A DNA stretch of 64,000 bases from Poecilobothrus nobilitatus (Eukaryota; Arthropoda; Insecta; Diptera; Dolichopodidae). The stretch is taken from assembly GCA_947095535.1 (NCBI GenBank), contig OX352773.1, positions 29,471,398 through 29,535,397 of the forward strand. Reading direction: 5' to 3'. The translations under genes were made by a program, and so were the position numbers. How positions within the stretch are numbered: the first letter of the stretch is position 1; each line of letters starts with the position of its first letter. The notes beneath the pieces were generated by a model. The model had not been told where the DNA came from. It worked only from the letters and a program-made list of their open reading frames with translations, and did no database searches. This document shows, one piece after another, positions 1 to 13,796 of the stretch.

Positions 1-2845
1 TTTCGAATTAGCAAGTATTAATATAGAAAATATTTTATTTTGTTAACAATAATTTAAAGTTCAGATACAAAACTGAAAAAAAAATTAAATTTATTTGGTT
101 TGATTTTAGTTGTTTAATTGTTGTCTTGTTTTGTTTTTTTTTTATTTAAAGGACCTTAAATAAAAATAATACATACTGTGTACATGAAACTACAAAAATA
201 AAAAAAAAATTGTTTCAATTTAAAATAAAACATGAAAGAAAAAGAATTTTTTTAAGTGGTGAAAGAAAAAAAAACGATAATAAAAGTTAAAAAACAAAAA
301 CAGACCAAAAAAAAAGCATTATTTTTCCCAAATTATTTATTCTAACACGGTGAAAATTCATTTTTCTTGTTTTTTGCTTGCAAAAAATAACAAAAACAAA
401 AAAAAAAATTGAATTACATTGTTTTATTAAAACTGCATGGTCTATGCATCAAAGCAAATTTAACTGCAGCAGTAAATGCAGCATTGAAAGAAGTTAAAAA
501 ACAAAAATGAACTAAAACAATAAAAGAAAAATTGAATACAACCGAGACGAGGAGATAAAAAAGGGAAGAGTTATTTTACGAATAATTTTTTATTTGGTTT
601 GGGTCTATGTTTATTTTTTTTTTTCATTTATTTTTTATTAGGTGAGAATTATTTTATTGTTGTACCAAAAAAAAGTCATGATATCAAAAACTTTGTGTTT
701 ATAAAAACAACAATGTTTTTCATGTTCTTCTTTTTGTTTTTTAATCCTGTATATAGTGGTTAGTTAGCCGGGTGGTTTATTTGTAGTTTCTAGTGGTTGC
801 AATGAAGTATGCACTTTCTTTTACCACAAACATTTTTTATATTCTTTAGAAATATATTATTATATTTAAAAAATAATTGTTCCCAATTTTGTAATTATCT
901 CATATTTTTTTTTTATTATTATTAATATTCTATTCTTCCTTTATTGTTGTTATTTTTTTGGTCTTTCAAATTTTTTTGAGAACTTATTTTAAATTTTGTT
1001 TTTTTTTTGTTCTTTAAGAAGGCACTTTTTTTTGTTCTTTCATTACAAACAATTTTCTTTTATTACTTTACATGTTTCTTATAAAAATTATTTTTTTTAA
1101 GTTTTTACTTTGTAATATTAACTTAATTACTCTGTCATATGTAGACATTTTTTTAAAAGTGATTTCTTGTTCCATTGAATAATGTTAGAACAATGTAAAA
1201 AATAAATAAAAAAAAAAGACAAGATAAAAATAAATCATTATCTGTATAGTAATAGTATAATAGTGCTCATATTAAATAATATGTATGTAATTAAAAATTT
1301 TTGTTTTAGATTAAAGGTATAAGAAAACAATTAAAAAAGATAAAAAAAAATTTCAAAATAAATTCGTTCTGTCAAAATTTTTTTTAAAATAATTGCATAA
1401 AATTTTTAAAATTCTTAGACCATTTATTTAATCTAACATAGACTGTAAAAGTCATTAAGAGATGAATTTAATTATTAAATTAAAGCTAAATATATTTACA
1501 CTTAGATATTATATTTAGTGCTAAAAAATAAAAGGGCTGTTGCATATACTTTTTTTTAAGTTTCACGTCAGAGAATTAACCATATTTAAATTTATATTAA
1601 TTTTACATTTTAATTCGTTGCATAGTTTTAGGCAACCAGTTACTTATTTTTTTCTATGATGTAAACAATTTTTTTAAATATTTGTCATAAAAAAATTTTA
1701 CATAACTAAGATTAGGTTAGTTGTAATTAAATAAAAAAGTAAAAAAATTAAAACAAAACTAAACAAGTATATTTTTCAAGTTTAGTCTGCCTAACAGGGA
1801 GTCGATATTTCATGGAATGAGTCAATTCAGAATAGATTTCTTCGCTTTTAACAAATATCTAATGGGCAGATTCAGTTCATCTGCTTTCTTATAAGAACAG
1901 TTTAATTTTATTTGGTTTTCATTATTTAACTATATACTTAAAAACTAGTGGCCGATACCCCTTTTATTTACTAAATTATTACTAGTAACTTTATTAGTAA
2001 TATAATTATTTCTATGGTCTAGCTTTTACGGCCAGATAGAGAAAATTTTAATAATTTTAGATTTATTGAACTGTTTAAGATTCGAAGTAATAGAACTTCT
2101 TAAGAACGAAATGAACCAATTACGAATAGATGTTACGTGAAATCAAATAGTTTTTTTCTCTTATTGTAATTAGGTTATAGCTAGACCTTAGATTTAGTGC
2201 TATAGGATATAGTTTATTTTCATTTTGATTTTTTTTTGTTTTTTATTTTTTGAAGTTATTTGCTATTAGTTTCTTCTTACTGAACTGCATACAAACACAT
2301 TTAAATGATGATGCTGTTAAATGTGTTTTTAGAGATAGCCTTTGAGTCACTATGCTGCACTATGCGTTTCAGCTGCATGATATTGTATTATCTATTATAT
2401 ATTAATATAAATTAATAGGTATATAAACGTAAAATGCTTGACCTAAGCAATCGTCTGATAAATAAAAAATAAAAATGAAGAAAATCTTGCAAATGGAGAT
2501 TGAAACTATATACATGAAAAAGAGATTACTTTTTATAATTAATGAATTTTATTTTTATATGAATATATTAAAACATTTTTTTTTTTTTTTTTAATATAAT
2601 ATTAAAATAATTAAATTTAAGTTGTATTATAGTTTAAATTGCTTTAAGTTTATGATTTAAAAATAAATAAAAAAGCAGAATAAAAAAGTAAAGGAATTAA
2701 AAGTTAGATATTTATCACTCATTTTAAAAATTTTCGAAAATTTATTTTCAGTTCTAGTTCAACCTATGCAACATCATATTATACAACTCTTAATACAATA
2801 AAAAATTATCCAATTTTATTGGATACTTATTTATATCCTTTATTT
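1..2845. other. non-coding AT-rich stretch, no gene seen
   Basis: Dominated by A and T homopolymer tracts separated by short mixed sequence. A less AT-biased patch at about 1785-2130 has no recognisable reading frame on either strand and may be a very old repeat. No open frame here resembles a protein, and no splice-flanked coding island was seen. Confidence 0.6.
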
Positions 2846-3605
2846 TTTATACCCGTATGAACTATGTTCAAGGGTATAATAAATTTACCATTACGTTTGT
2901 AACACCTTAAAGGAGTCGATCTAGATATAGTGTCAAAGGTATGGATCGGCTCAGAATCGAATTCTGAGTCGATTAAGCCATGTACGTCCGTCCGCACGAT
3001 AACTCAAAAAATAAAAAAGCTAGGAGGCTGAAATTTTTTTTACGTCACTTTTGAAAAATTGTTAGTTTTGCTATTTAAATCCAACATTTTCGGTCGGCGG
3101 GTTCGAGTAGCTGCCATACAACTTCTTTCTTTATATAGAAATAACTCAGTATCTATTCAAGCTAGATTTCTGAAATTTTGCAAATGATGATCAAGTTTTA
3201 TGGCAACAACTTTTCCAAAATTTGATTGTGGTGGTGTGGCGGGTTCGGGTAGCTGCCATACAACTTATCCGTTTAAATGAGAATAACTCAGTGTCTATTG
3301 AAGCTAAGAATCTGAAATTTAGTAAAGAGGTGTCGAGTTACATGCCAACAACTTTTGTAAAATTTGGTTGGTCTAAAGCAGCCGGTTCAGGCTTGTTGCT
3401 TAATGAAGCTAGGCGTAATAGATTCGGGTAGCTGTCATACAACTCCACAATTTACATAAATATACCTCTGCAGTTAACGTCGGTACTAAAACATCTGAAT
3501 GTTTTTAAAAGATGATCAAGTTTTATAGAAACAGGATATATTACATTCATACGGGTATCCCAGAGTTGACACAGTCTACTCTACTGCAGTTTTCCTCGTT
3601 TTTTT
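2846..3605 (+). mobile_element. Helentron-associated (mini-me/DINE-1-like) non-autonomous element, copy 1
   Basis: Seen: ATACCCGTATGA at 2849-2860 is the exact reverse complement of TCATACGGGTAT at 3548-3559. The 5' end can also fold on itself (ATACCC with GGGTAT at about 2872-2877). A CTCAGAAT/ATTCTGAG stem lies at 2950-2968, followed by CATGTACGTCCGTCCGCACG, a short version of the dipteran (GTCY)n core. The interior holds three imperfect tandem units that begin near 3095, 3238 and 3418, each with a TTCGRGTAGCTGYCATACAACT motif (143-180 bp spacing). After the right inverted repeat comes a degenerate AGTTGAC hairpin and a CCTCG-T(n) end. Known: such subterminal inverted repeats, a GTCY core, central tandem repeats and a 3' hairpin are typical of rolling-circle Helentron-associated elements in flies. 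It codes for nothing; the short open frame at 3222-3431 is tandem-repeat sequence. Exact termini are inferred. Confidence 0.75.
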
Positions 3606-6600
3606 TTAATTTCTTTTTTTTTATTTATCACATACAGTTAGAAACAAAATATTAGACACAGAAACAATTTTTTTATAATATTTGGTAATGCTTTTAAATA
3701 TTTTAGACAAGATGTAATTTTTTTTTTTTTTTGATTTTTACATCCTAATGAAAATTAAATTATATGCAAAAAACTATAATTAAAAACTGAAAACATTGAT
3801 TGGTCATCTAAATTGAATCTTGTATATCCTATCCTATCTTAAAAAAATATATGAGAGATAATTGTTTCAAGACTTTAATCGGATAATTTTCTTTAGTTAT
3901 TTAAAATAACGCAAATATTAAACCATAACATATTTTATAAAACAATAAAGAAAATTTTTCATTTTATTTACAAAAAAAAAAAAATTGAGTTATTGAGCTA
4001 ACATTGAGCTAAAATTGTATTGTAAGCTTTAAATGATCCAAAAACTTGATTCATTAAAATATCTAGGTTGTTCAGAAAATGATTTAATGATCATGAGAAT
4101 ATTTAAAAAAAAGTTTCTATAACTGTTATATATTATATTCTTAAAATTCTTTTCAAAACATTTACATTTTATAAATAAATTGCCTGATGTTTTAGTAATT
4201 TTGACATGCAATGCAATTGAATGCAATTCCAATGCAAAGCAAATTGTTGTTGTCTTTAGTTTTTGTTTTATTTTTTTTTTTTTTTTATTATTTATTTATT
4301 TTCACAATTTGAAAATTTCACACAGGATAATTTTATATATAAAATATATAAAAAACAAAAATTAATTCCTTCATGTTTATAAAAAACAAAAAACAAAAAA
4401 AAAAAAATTATTTTATATTATTTCGTTTTTATTTTATTTTTTTTTTTGTTTTCTAAATAAATATAAAAGTTAAATCAATAAAAAATGTGAATAATAATTC
4501 AAAACAAATTAAATTTAAATTCTATTTTTTATGAGGGATTTTAGGAAATTGTAAAATTGATTTTTATGGAATGATTTTTAATGTGATGTTTTTATGTTTT
4601 TTTTTTTTTTTTTTGGTTTTTAAATTATTAGTTTAGATTAAAAATATTTAATGCTTGGTCATATTATTAAAAATTTTAATATGTATATTCATTCAAAAAA
4701 AATTATAGATTTGATTCCCTTTAGTATAAAATCTGTATATATATTTTTTTTTTTGTATATTTTGAATATTTTAACAAAATAATTTCGAAATACGAGATTA
4801 ATGACTTCGAATATATATATATATATATATGTTTATATGTATATATAGGAATTTTAACAATTGATTAAATAACACATAATCCATTTTAAAATTAATAGTA
4901 TTAATAAAAAGACAAACAAACAGAAAATAAATATATGTATATATATATAACTTATATAAATCACTGAAGTTTCATTATTTAACTTTTTTTTAATTTAAAA
5001 AAAAAATATTTGATCTCTGATTGTTTTTGATTTACGTGATTGTTTTTCTTAAAAAAAAAAAAAAAAAAAACTTTTAAAACTAAATACATTTTCTTTAAAT
5101 GAACCAGAAAATTAAAATTGAATATATTATATATATATATATATGTATATATGTAGAGTAAAATTAATAATATTAAATAAATATGTATTTGAAGATGAGA
5201 AGATTTAAAAATGAAGGTATGACCTTAATATTTTTAACATAAAATTTAAATTAAATTTTCAAATTATATTATTATTATATAAAAATTATTTGTTTTTTTA
5301 TACCATATTCTCTTAATAGCAGAAACTAATTTTAAAATTTTTTAAATTTTCATTTTGATTTTAATTGAATATTTATAAAAGTTCAAAGTTAGTAATGGAT
5401 TTATCTTGAAATTTATGCAAAAATTTAATTGCAGCATTCTATTAAAAAATGTTAAAAATAATTAAATTAGTACAAGAGTTACTAATTGTTTGGTATCAAT
5501 ACTTTTGTGTACAAAAATCATGTTATAGTTATTGAAAATATTTATTTTGAAATATTTTTATTAAAGAATTTTATATATATCTTCATATTTAAATATTGTT
5601 TGCTTTGGAATTTAAAGAATGTTCCAAGAGTTTAAATGTAATCAATTTCAAAATGTATATTCATAATATTCATCTATACTTATCAATTTAAATCTATTAT
5701 ATAATATATATATATATTCTATCGATTGTATTGCAATATGAAAAATATGAAGAAATTGTTAAATATTTTATACCTATATGCATATATATACAAATATGTA
5801 TGTATATATCATATTACTAACATAATACATATATATATAAAATAATTATTCAAAGATTTTTTTTTTTGTTTTTTTTTCTGCTTTATTTACTAAAAACATA
5901 ATTTCCAACTGATACTCAATAAAATATTTAATTAAAACCTTGATTTTGACGTAATTATCCCTATACTGTTATATATTTTTTTTTTATTGTTCTTATTTTT
6001 TCGCGGAAAATTTTTGTCAGTATTTTACATTCATTGTGTAATTAATATTTCATCTCAATACATGTACTTTTATTTTGTTTTTTTTTTACTAATAAATTGT
6101 ACTTAATAAAGTGAAATATACTTAAATAAACATAAATATATCGTCCTGTCAACGAAAAAAAAATGAGGTTAATTTATTTTTTTTTTTTTATTATTTTTTA
6201 TACAGTAAATTACCTCAAAAGCAAAAGAAAAATAAAAACATATGACAAAAAGAATTACAACCGCAAAATCATTTTTTTTGTAATTTTTTTTTTTATTTTT
6301 TTATATTATTTTTTATATATAAAGTCAATAATAAAATGTAGAGAAATATTTTACTTCTGTTCACTCTAGGCGCGGATTATATTATACGATGTTGATAAAA
6401 TTAAGGATGTTTAGAAAGTTTACAATCTGTTTTTATCAACATTATCATTAATGTGATTTTCATCAATGACTATACATTAGGTGATACCAATTATCCTCCA
6501 GTAAACAAATATTTTGACTCTGTTCTAATATTTGCTAATTGTGCTGATTTCTAGTATTATTTTTATTGTCATGTTCATCCTTTTGACTTTTTCTTCTTTT

Positions 6601-6612
6601 TTGTATTTAAAA
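3606..6612. other. non-coding AT-rich stretch with TA repeats
   Basis: Contains an uninterrupted (AT)n at 4810-4830, further (AT)n at about 5129-5146, and several TATATATG runs near 4935, 5705 and 5785. Many A or T tracts of 8-18 bases occur. No gene or recognisable element was seen; the predicted short peptides are Lys/Phe/Ile-rich translations of these tracts. Confidence 0.6.
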
Positions 6613-6692
6613 ATTTTGTTTTCAATTAAAACAATCGACAATCTCTCGGTTAATAAGCCATGTGCTTAACGTTTTGGCCACGAAGGATTCAT
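6613..6692 (-). repeat. old tRNA-derived SINE head, antisense relic
   Basis: Read on the minus strand, this matches in order the heads of the young SINEs at 53.2 and 23.9 kb. It has CTTCGTGGCC at the start, an anticodon-arm-like GGCTTATTAACCGAG, a decayed B-box region, and then TTTTAATTGAAAACAAA. That last 17-mer also follows the head of the old SINE at 53028-53163, so both probably belong to one older subfamily. Only the head is recognisable. Pol III boxes are too damaged to be functional. Homology is by eye; percent identity was not computed. Confidence 0.55.
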
Positions 6693-7745
6693 TACATGAA
6701 GTGTTCATAAATGGTTTTGCATACTTCTAGGAGCAAATTCTAATTTATGTTTGATATAAATAAATCCTTGAAAATAAAGAAAACAGAAAAGTTGTTGCCT
6801 ATTAGAAAGAAGTCACCTTAAAATTATATCATATGGTTCTTTCTGGAAAGAAAGTGTTTATAAAATTGATTACAGTTGATTCTAAGATTCAGAATTAATA
6901 ATTGTGTTATTAGATATTTAGACAAAATGACAGTTAATGAGCGATAAAGAAGATGTATAATTAGGAGTATATACATATGTACATTTTTTTGATAAAATTA
7001 CTGAAAGAAGTCTGAAATTAAGCCAAGATTTATTTCGATCTGAAATAGAAGTGTAATAAGGAAATATTGAAATAATGATTTAAAATAAAAAGTTATATTC
7101 TGTAGCATTTATGAATAATGGCCATATTTATATAGACAGCGGTAAAATAGATAACTAGTTAGCCTTATCCGACTTTAACCATGATTCATAGAAAAAAAGT
7201 TTTTTAAAAAAGTACTCAATGGAAGTAGCCCCTTCCATACTAAAATAGTATAGTAATTTAGAAACGATACAAAAAAAGAAAATATAAGGAATTAGTGTAC
7301 CTCAGTACGAAATTAATCCTCAGTACGAAATTAACTGTATAGTTGCTTTCCAAAATTATAACAATTTCAGATGGATTTTTAAATTTATAACACTTTTTTT
7401 TAAAGTACATGTTTATAATATTAAAACTGAAAATCTTTAAAACATTTTTCCATTCTGTTCTATATTTTTCGAATGTTGACTTTATCTTTATCTCTATCGC
7501 ATACCCCATTCTCATTAATTTTTCTATCTTCTTTTTCACTTTTATATTTTCCGGTTTAACATATACATTTTATATGTTAAAAAAAAAATCAAATATATAT
7601 TAAGACCAAAATTTTGAACCGACGTCTGACCTATGGCAAAGCAATTATGATTATCTCTGAAAATGATGACATGGAGTCATATGCTGCCATAATGAAAAAT
7701 ATTTTAAATCTTTTGTTTCACATTAATAATATTATGCGTTTTTAT

Positions 7746-7777
<32 letters not shown>

Positions 7778-7802
7778 AATTAACAACAACAACAACAACA
7801 AC
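7746..7802. repeat. compound (AAAT)n / (AAC)n microsatellite
   Basis: About six AAAT units run into an A tract and then about six AAC units. The AAAT part resembles the tail of the SINEs in this window, but no SINE body precedes it on either side. Confidence 0.8.
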
Positions 7803-10800
7803 TAGTTATGAATAAATGAAAAATATTATTTTTACATTATTTTTGTTTTTTTTTTTTTAATTATTTTTTGTTCGGGTTGATTTTCATCATTTTCCGGCTA
7901 AAATGTTAGGATAAATACTACACACATCATGTAATTTTATTTTATACAACTTTCTGGTGGTGTTGTTGTATATCTTTAGTATATGAAAGCCATTCACTAT
8001 ATGTTTTATAAATTTTTCTTTCATATTAAACCCGGTAAATGTTAAAAAAGGGTATACGAAAATATCAATAATTTGTAGTTATTTTTAAATAGCAAAAAAA
8101 AAAAGAAAAAGGATATTGGTGCAATTGTATAGGATTTTTTTTTTTTAATTTTTGTGGTTTTATTTTATTTTTTAAACAATATTTTGTTAATTCGGAAGTT
8201 AAACCAATATTTTTAATCCATTAAATGCTGATTATGGTATTTTTATTTTGTTAATTTTTTTTTTTTTCATTATTTTTTATTCTTTCTGAAATATAATGGC
8301 ATTTTTTAACGTTCATACTGACTTAATTACAGATCTACTGAACATACATATGTCTCACCCTCATTAAAATTTTAATTATAATTTTCTGGTTAAGGGGTTA
8401 AATTAAGGAATGTTATATTCAGTAAGTAGAAATTTAGATTTTCGTAACGTATTTTTAAAGGTTGTCAATTTATTTATAGATTTCTTTTTTAAAAAAAAAC
8501 CTTATCTTGATTTATAAGTAGAATCACAAAGCAGCAATCTCAACTAAGCGCATTTAGATTTATTATTCAATTTATTAACAAGAGTTTTACAACATCAAGT
8601 TTCACAATCCCAAAACTATATCTTCAAGTTCAATAATGGAGTTTAAATTACTAAAAAATAAATGAATGATAAAAATAAAAAATTGTTTAAAATTGTTAAA
8701 CAAGGAAAAAAGGAGGTCAATTATTTTAAGGATCTAAAGTGTTCTTTAGTTTTCAAACGAATTTTTTGCAATATATAATTGGCGAGAGGACGTTAAATTT
8801 AATTTAATATAATAATATCTATTTCAGATATAAATTGTTCAAATTGTTTTGTTCACTCTTTGCTTTTTTTTAAAAATAAATCGTTTTAAAAGATAACATG
8901 TTTACATGGCTGTTTATCTGTCCAATAAAATTGCTACAAACATACTTACTTGCTGGTATAAGAATTAAATACAAAAATAGAAATAAAATATTGAATAGAA
9001 ATAGAAATACAAAAGAAAAAGTATTATAATTGGTTCAGAGAGTTCAAATTTAATTAAAAGTGTATTAACGACAAGATAGATTTGTTCTGTGCTATGTGGA
9101 AGAATTTAATATTTTCCAATTACTTATTTATTACATTTCTGACGTGAATTTTTGAAGGGAGGTTAGAAAATACTACAAAAAAAGTACGTTTAATATGACT
9201 AGTTTTTTATAAACAAACTTAGTATTTGTATTTTCAATAAACTTTCAAGAGTTTTCTTATTCACCAAATCTTTATTTTTTATACATCTAAATAAAGAGAA
9301 TAATTAAACCATTACGCCAAAAGCCTAAAAATTTTAATCAATTTATTAAATAATTATATTTTTATGTTTTAGTTAAGTATATTTAGATTACAGATGCCAT
9401 ATAAATCCGCTCCTTTTTTAGGATATCCTGTACTAGACATATAACCACAAACTTTGTTTTTTTTTTAGGTTTTACAATAAAAAACTTTTCATAAATCATT
9501 ATCTAAAATGTAAGGTTTTTTTGTTTACAATTTTATTGCTTTGGAAATATTCTTATTGGTTCTTGTTTTAAATGCAGTTTTTACTAAGTTACGTTTTCTT
9601 CAGATTTAATTGTTGCTTTGGTTTTTTTTTTTCTTTTTTATTGTATTTCGACTTTAATTCATATTCATCTGCATTTAAGATATTTGGAAATAAAAGAAAC
9701 TTAAATAAAAAGTGACAACAAACGACTAAAAAAAAAACAAAAAAAAGAATTTAAAATGTTGTAAAGAGCAAAAAAGAACATAAAATTTACTTTATAATGT
9801 GCATAACATGCCAAGCGTAACATTAAATCTGAAATTTTTTATAAAAAGATTTTGAAAGAAGGACATAAGAAAAGAAAAATACTTAATTTCTTTATAAATA
9901 TTTTCAATTTTGAATGACATCCTGGCAAAAGGATACAGATATGGATATGGATGGTTTATAAAATTTCGACCATCACGATTTTCAATTTTTTTTCTTTGTT
10001 TTTAAGTCTGATTATATTAGTTATTACGTTTCACCAGTTATATTTTTTTTTTTTAGCATTTACCAGTAATTTTTTTTGGGTTTTACATATAAAAAAATCT
10101 TGTATCTTCCATTATTTATGATCATATATGTAAGTTATTAACTGAATTCCGTAGTAAGGTACTATATAAATCCCAAAAGGACATCGCCAATGCTAGTTAA
10201 ATTTTAAAATATTCTTTTTAATTTTCATCATATTGAGTTTAAAAAGAACAACAACAAGATAGAAAATATATATATATATAAAAAAAAAAAAAATTAATAG
10301 AAGTTTAGTTGAGTTGAAGGAAAAGTCAGTATTACTCAGAGATGTGCATGCCTGCCTATCACTCTTCTTCTCATGGGCAATTTTTATTCGATTGTTAGTG
10401 ATGTTTTTTTGGTGAATATTTGGTGTGTTGGCTCTTCAGTAAGTTGCAAAAGATATATACATATATAAATAAATTCTTATAGTTTTGTATTTCTCAGAAA
10501 TTTATCACTTTTCCTAATTGCAAAAAAAAAAAAATGTTTTTTAAATAAATTTCGAAAGAGGCAACAAAAACAAAAAAAAAACGGTAAAGAAAATTGAAGA
10601 GAAAAATATATAAATTTTGACAAAATAGAAAAAGAATTGAATAAAGGGAATTAAGGATACGATGAGAACTCTAGAATAGAGCTGGTTCATTTTTCTTTTC
10701 TGATGATGGAAAAGTTAAATAAATAAAATTTGAATTGGAAAAAATAAAAAAAGAAATGACTTTAAGCGCTTGTAATCTTGTTGAGTCCTGCTGATACAAT

Positions 10801-11334
10801 TTTGTATATTATTTTTTAATTTTTTTTTTTTTATATCAAAAGTCATGGAAAATATAATTTTATATAATAAGAATAAAGTCGGCGTTTATTTCATCGTAGT
10901 TGTCACACAATATAATTGCAGAGCAGTAGTGGCAGTAGCAGTAGAAGTAGTCGTTCTATATGATGGAAACAGCAAAATGAAGTATCATTATCTTGAGTTT
11001 TATAACTATATCATCATAAGTATATGTATAAAAAAATTTATATATTGTGTACATAAATATAAATTTGTATCATTTATGTACATATATATACATATATAAA
11101 TTATTAAGGAAGCGGAAAAAAAAAATAAAGCAAAGAAGAGAATAACGTGAGTTGAGTTGAGAGATGCCCAAAGGGTTATAGAAGGATAAATGAAATTCGT
11201 TAAACGCTATATAACAAGCATTCAGAATGTCATTTTCTTTTTTTTTTTTTAATTTCTGGTTTTTTTTTTTTTTTTATCCACAACCAGTTTCCATATGCTT
11301 CAAAAGAAGAGAATATTTTTGTAGAGTTTTATAG

Positions 11335-11335
<1 letters not shown>

Positions 11336-11382
<47 letters not shown>
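11336..11382. repeat. (TA)n microsatellite, about 23 units
   Basis: An uninterrupted 47-bp alternating TA tract, the longest pure dinucleotide run in the window. As a perfect self-complementary tract it can form a cruciform, and its length is likely to vary between individuals (inference). Confidence 0.95.
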
Positions 11383-11385
<3 letters not shown>

Positions 11386-13450
11386 GAAAGTTCAGTTTAG
11401 TGTTGATTTGGATAAGATTTTTTTGTTTTTTGCTTCATATATTTCTTGTTAATAATTTTTTTTACACCATAGAGAACGAAAAAAAAAAGATTGTATAATT
11501 TTGATGAAAAGCGTTTTTATAGGGATTTTTAATTTAAAAGTTTATTAAAATTACTTATTTTGGAAGTGTTTTGTTGTTTTGTTTTCAGTTTAAATTTTTT
11601 ATTTCCTATAAAAGAAAAATCAGATATTTTTAAGTTATTTTGGGAAATTAAATATTTATTTATTTTGTACCATTGGACTAATCTGAATCCATTACTAGTA
11701 GATATATTTCATGGATTCTATTGAAATGAATATTTTTTTGGGTTTCTTTTTGACTTTCAACTGAAAGGTTTGCGATATTTGCCAGATAGTCACTTAATAA
11801 AAAATATGTTTTAAAAATAAAAGAAGGAAATTCACTTTTTTTTCCACAGAATTTTAGAAATATTGCATATCTTTAATATTCTAACTTTGACTTTTCTTAA
11901 AATGTTTTTGAAAATATTTTTATCTTGCACATATTTTGTCATTTTTTAAGTCTCATGCAAGAAAAAATCATCTTGAAAATCTCAATTTTAGAATTATGCG
12001 TTTTTATTCAAGGATTTACAATATAACATTAAAACGAGAATTAAAGATATGATATTTAATGATATTCCGAGTCCTAGAAATACAATGTTTATATATTTAA
12101 ATCATTCCTTTTAAAGAAAATTCAATGCCTCTGACAAAAACATCTTACCAAAACTCTTTTGATAATTTTCTTTTAATACTATAGTTACCGTCACATGAAT
12201 ACTTTCCTTACTTTCCTTTTTTTTGTTATTATTATTAGGTTATTTTATAGGTAATTATTGACAAGTTCTTTAAATAAATAATTTTTTTTTATTTTCTTGT
12301 ACAATAACCGAGTCCTAAAACAACTCCTAATTTTTTTTTATATTGTTCTAAATTTTTCTAAGACCTCTATATAGAATTTCTCCCATTTACAATTTAATTT
12401 ACAAAACAAAAACCAAAACACAAAAAAAAAACAAAAACAACATAAACTAATACTAACACTGTCATTTTTTACATATGTACGACTGGCATGTTACGTGTAA
12501 CAAAAATTAACTCGTTGTAATTTTTACAAGAACTGTAATAACTAAATTTTTTTTTTTTGTATTTTGGTTATATGTTTTTTGTCTAATATAAAACATGTCA
12601 GACCTAAATATAAATTTTTCTTTTAATAGCAAAAAAAACCAACAAAATAAAAATATTGAAGTAGAATGTCATTGTATTTATATTTCATTTAGATTTTTAA
12701 AAGTTTACAACCTGATTTTTAAATAAAATACCTACACTTTTTTTTTTTTTTTCGAAAATTGTAGTTGTGTATTACTAGGCCTTAAAATATTTTTTTTTAA
12801 TATTTATATTAAAAACTTCAAAGGTTTAAAATAAAAATTAGAAAAAAAAAACTAATTATTGTAAAGTAGAAAATAAATGCTAACAATAAATTGATATGTA
12901 AAAGTATAAAAGTGAACACAGATTCTGAACAAACTATAAATTAATATTTTTCATGCAATTATTGCACGCTTCAAAAGTACAACAAAAAAAAAAAAACCAA
13001 GAAAAAATTAAATTAAGTGAGCTACACATTTATCCGTTTTCATTTTAGTGTTGCCAACTTCTATTATAATCATTAACAAAATTTTATGAATTTTTTGTTT
13101 ATCGAAATATCTGTCAAAAAAAAAAGTGTGGTACAAATACTTACTTATAACAGTATTTTATTTTCGTTTTAACGGTAACAGTATTTTTATTATTGTTTTA
13201 ATTTAAAAAAAAATTAAAATTTATTATTTATTTTTTTTCAATTTATTTATAAATCTGTTTATCTGTCAAATAAAAATGTCAATTAAACTTTTATTTTAAA
13301 AGTAATACTTTTATTTCAATAGCGTAATATTTGCTGCTATTATGCTATAGATGAAATTAAAAGTTAGTTAAATGGTTTCAGATTTTACTTAAATCTAACT
13401 ACATCAATTAATTCTTTTATTTTTTCTTCTTTTTCTACTTTGTTTAAACC

Positions 13451-13796
13451 CTATTTAGGCTCAAATTCTTTTCACTGATCCCGATAATTTAAGAGATCTT
13501 TAATTTGTGGCCATGTTTTAGATCTTGCCTCAGCTAACACGATTATTCTCCAGGTTTTCTTAGGTCTTACTACACATCACGTACTTTGTGGACTTCATTT
13601 GAAGGATTGTATAGTTAGATTTTCGTTTGACTTCCTCAGAATGTGAGCGATCAATCACCATTTTCTATATCGGTTCTTGACGTCTTGATTTTTTGGCTTG
13701 TTCGATCACCATAGTTTTTGATTTGAAATAGTGTTCAGCCATCGTATTGTTCACATATTATTATAATAATGCAATATTCCTTGTTGGTTCATTGTT
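13451..13796 (-). pseudogene. non-LTR retrotransposon endonuclease-reverse transcriptase, C-terminal remnant
   Basis: On the minus strand one reading frame of about 115 codons runs through with only in-frame stops as damage. In order it shows TIRWLNTISNQKLW, then RYRKW, HILRKSNENL, RPKKTWRIIV, EARSKTWPQIKDL and YRDQ, ending KEFEPK and a stop at 13451. This order matches the region after the catalytic domain in the LINE proteins usually annotated as endonuclease-reverse transcriptase (RxWPxTISNxxLW, RRWxWIGHxLRK, GRPxxTWRR, TWxxxKxLAxDRxxW). The upstream reverse transcriptase and endonuclease domains are missing, so the copy is 5'-truncated or eroded. All six internal stops are TGA, mostly where family members carry Trp or Arg. 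The element is dead. The clade is not assigned. Confidence 0.75.

Larger units (their letters stand above)
6693..13450. other. non-coding AT-rich stretch with microsatellites
   Basis: No gene was recognised. It contains the microsatellites listed separately at 7746-7802 and 11336-11382. Patches of more mixed sequence at about 7610-7690, 10310-10450 and 10900-10990 have no protein-like frame and could be old repeats or conserved non-coding DNA. CAAAA-rich tracts occur near 12400-12440. The longest open frames (60-93 codons) are low-complexity and not credible. Confidence 0.55.

Noticed and set aside
1930..1960. ACTAGTGGCCGATACCCC as the start of a dispersed repeat like that at 38801
   Set aside because: The resemblance is only the ACTAG start and some C-rich bases; no second end or internal similarity was found.
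3222..3431. 69-codon open frame with mixed composition
   Set aside because: It lies entirely in the tandem-repeat interior of a Helentron-associated element, and the same sequence in copy 3 is not open.
11336..11382. replication origin or matrix attachment site at the (TA)n run
   Set aside because: AT-rich unwinding potential is everywhere in this window, so nothing singles this run out beyond its length.
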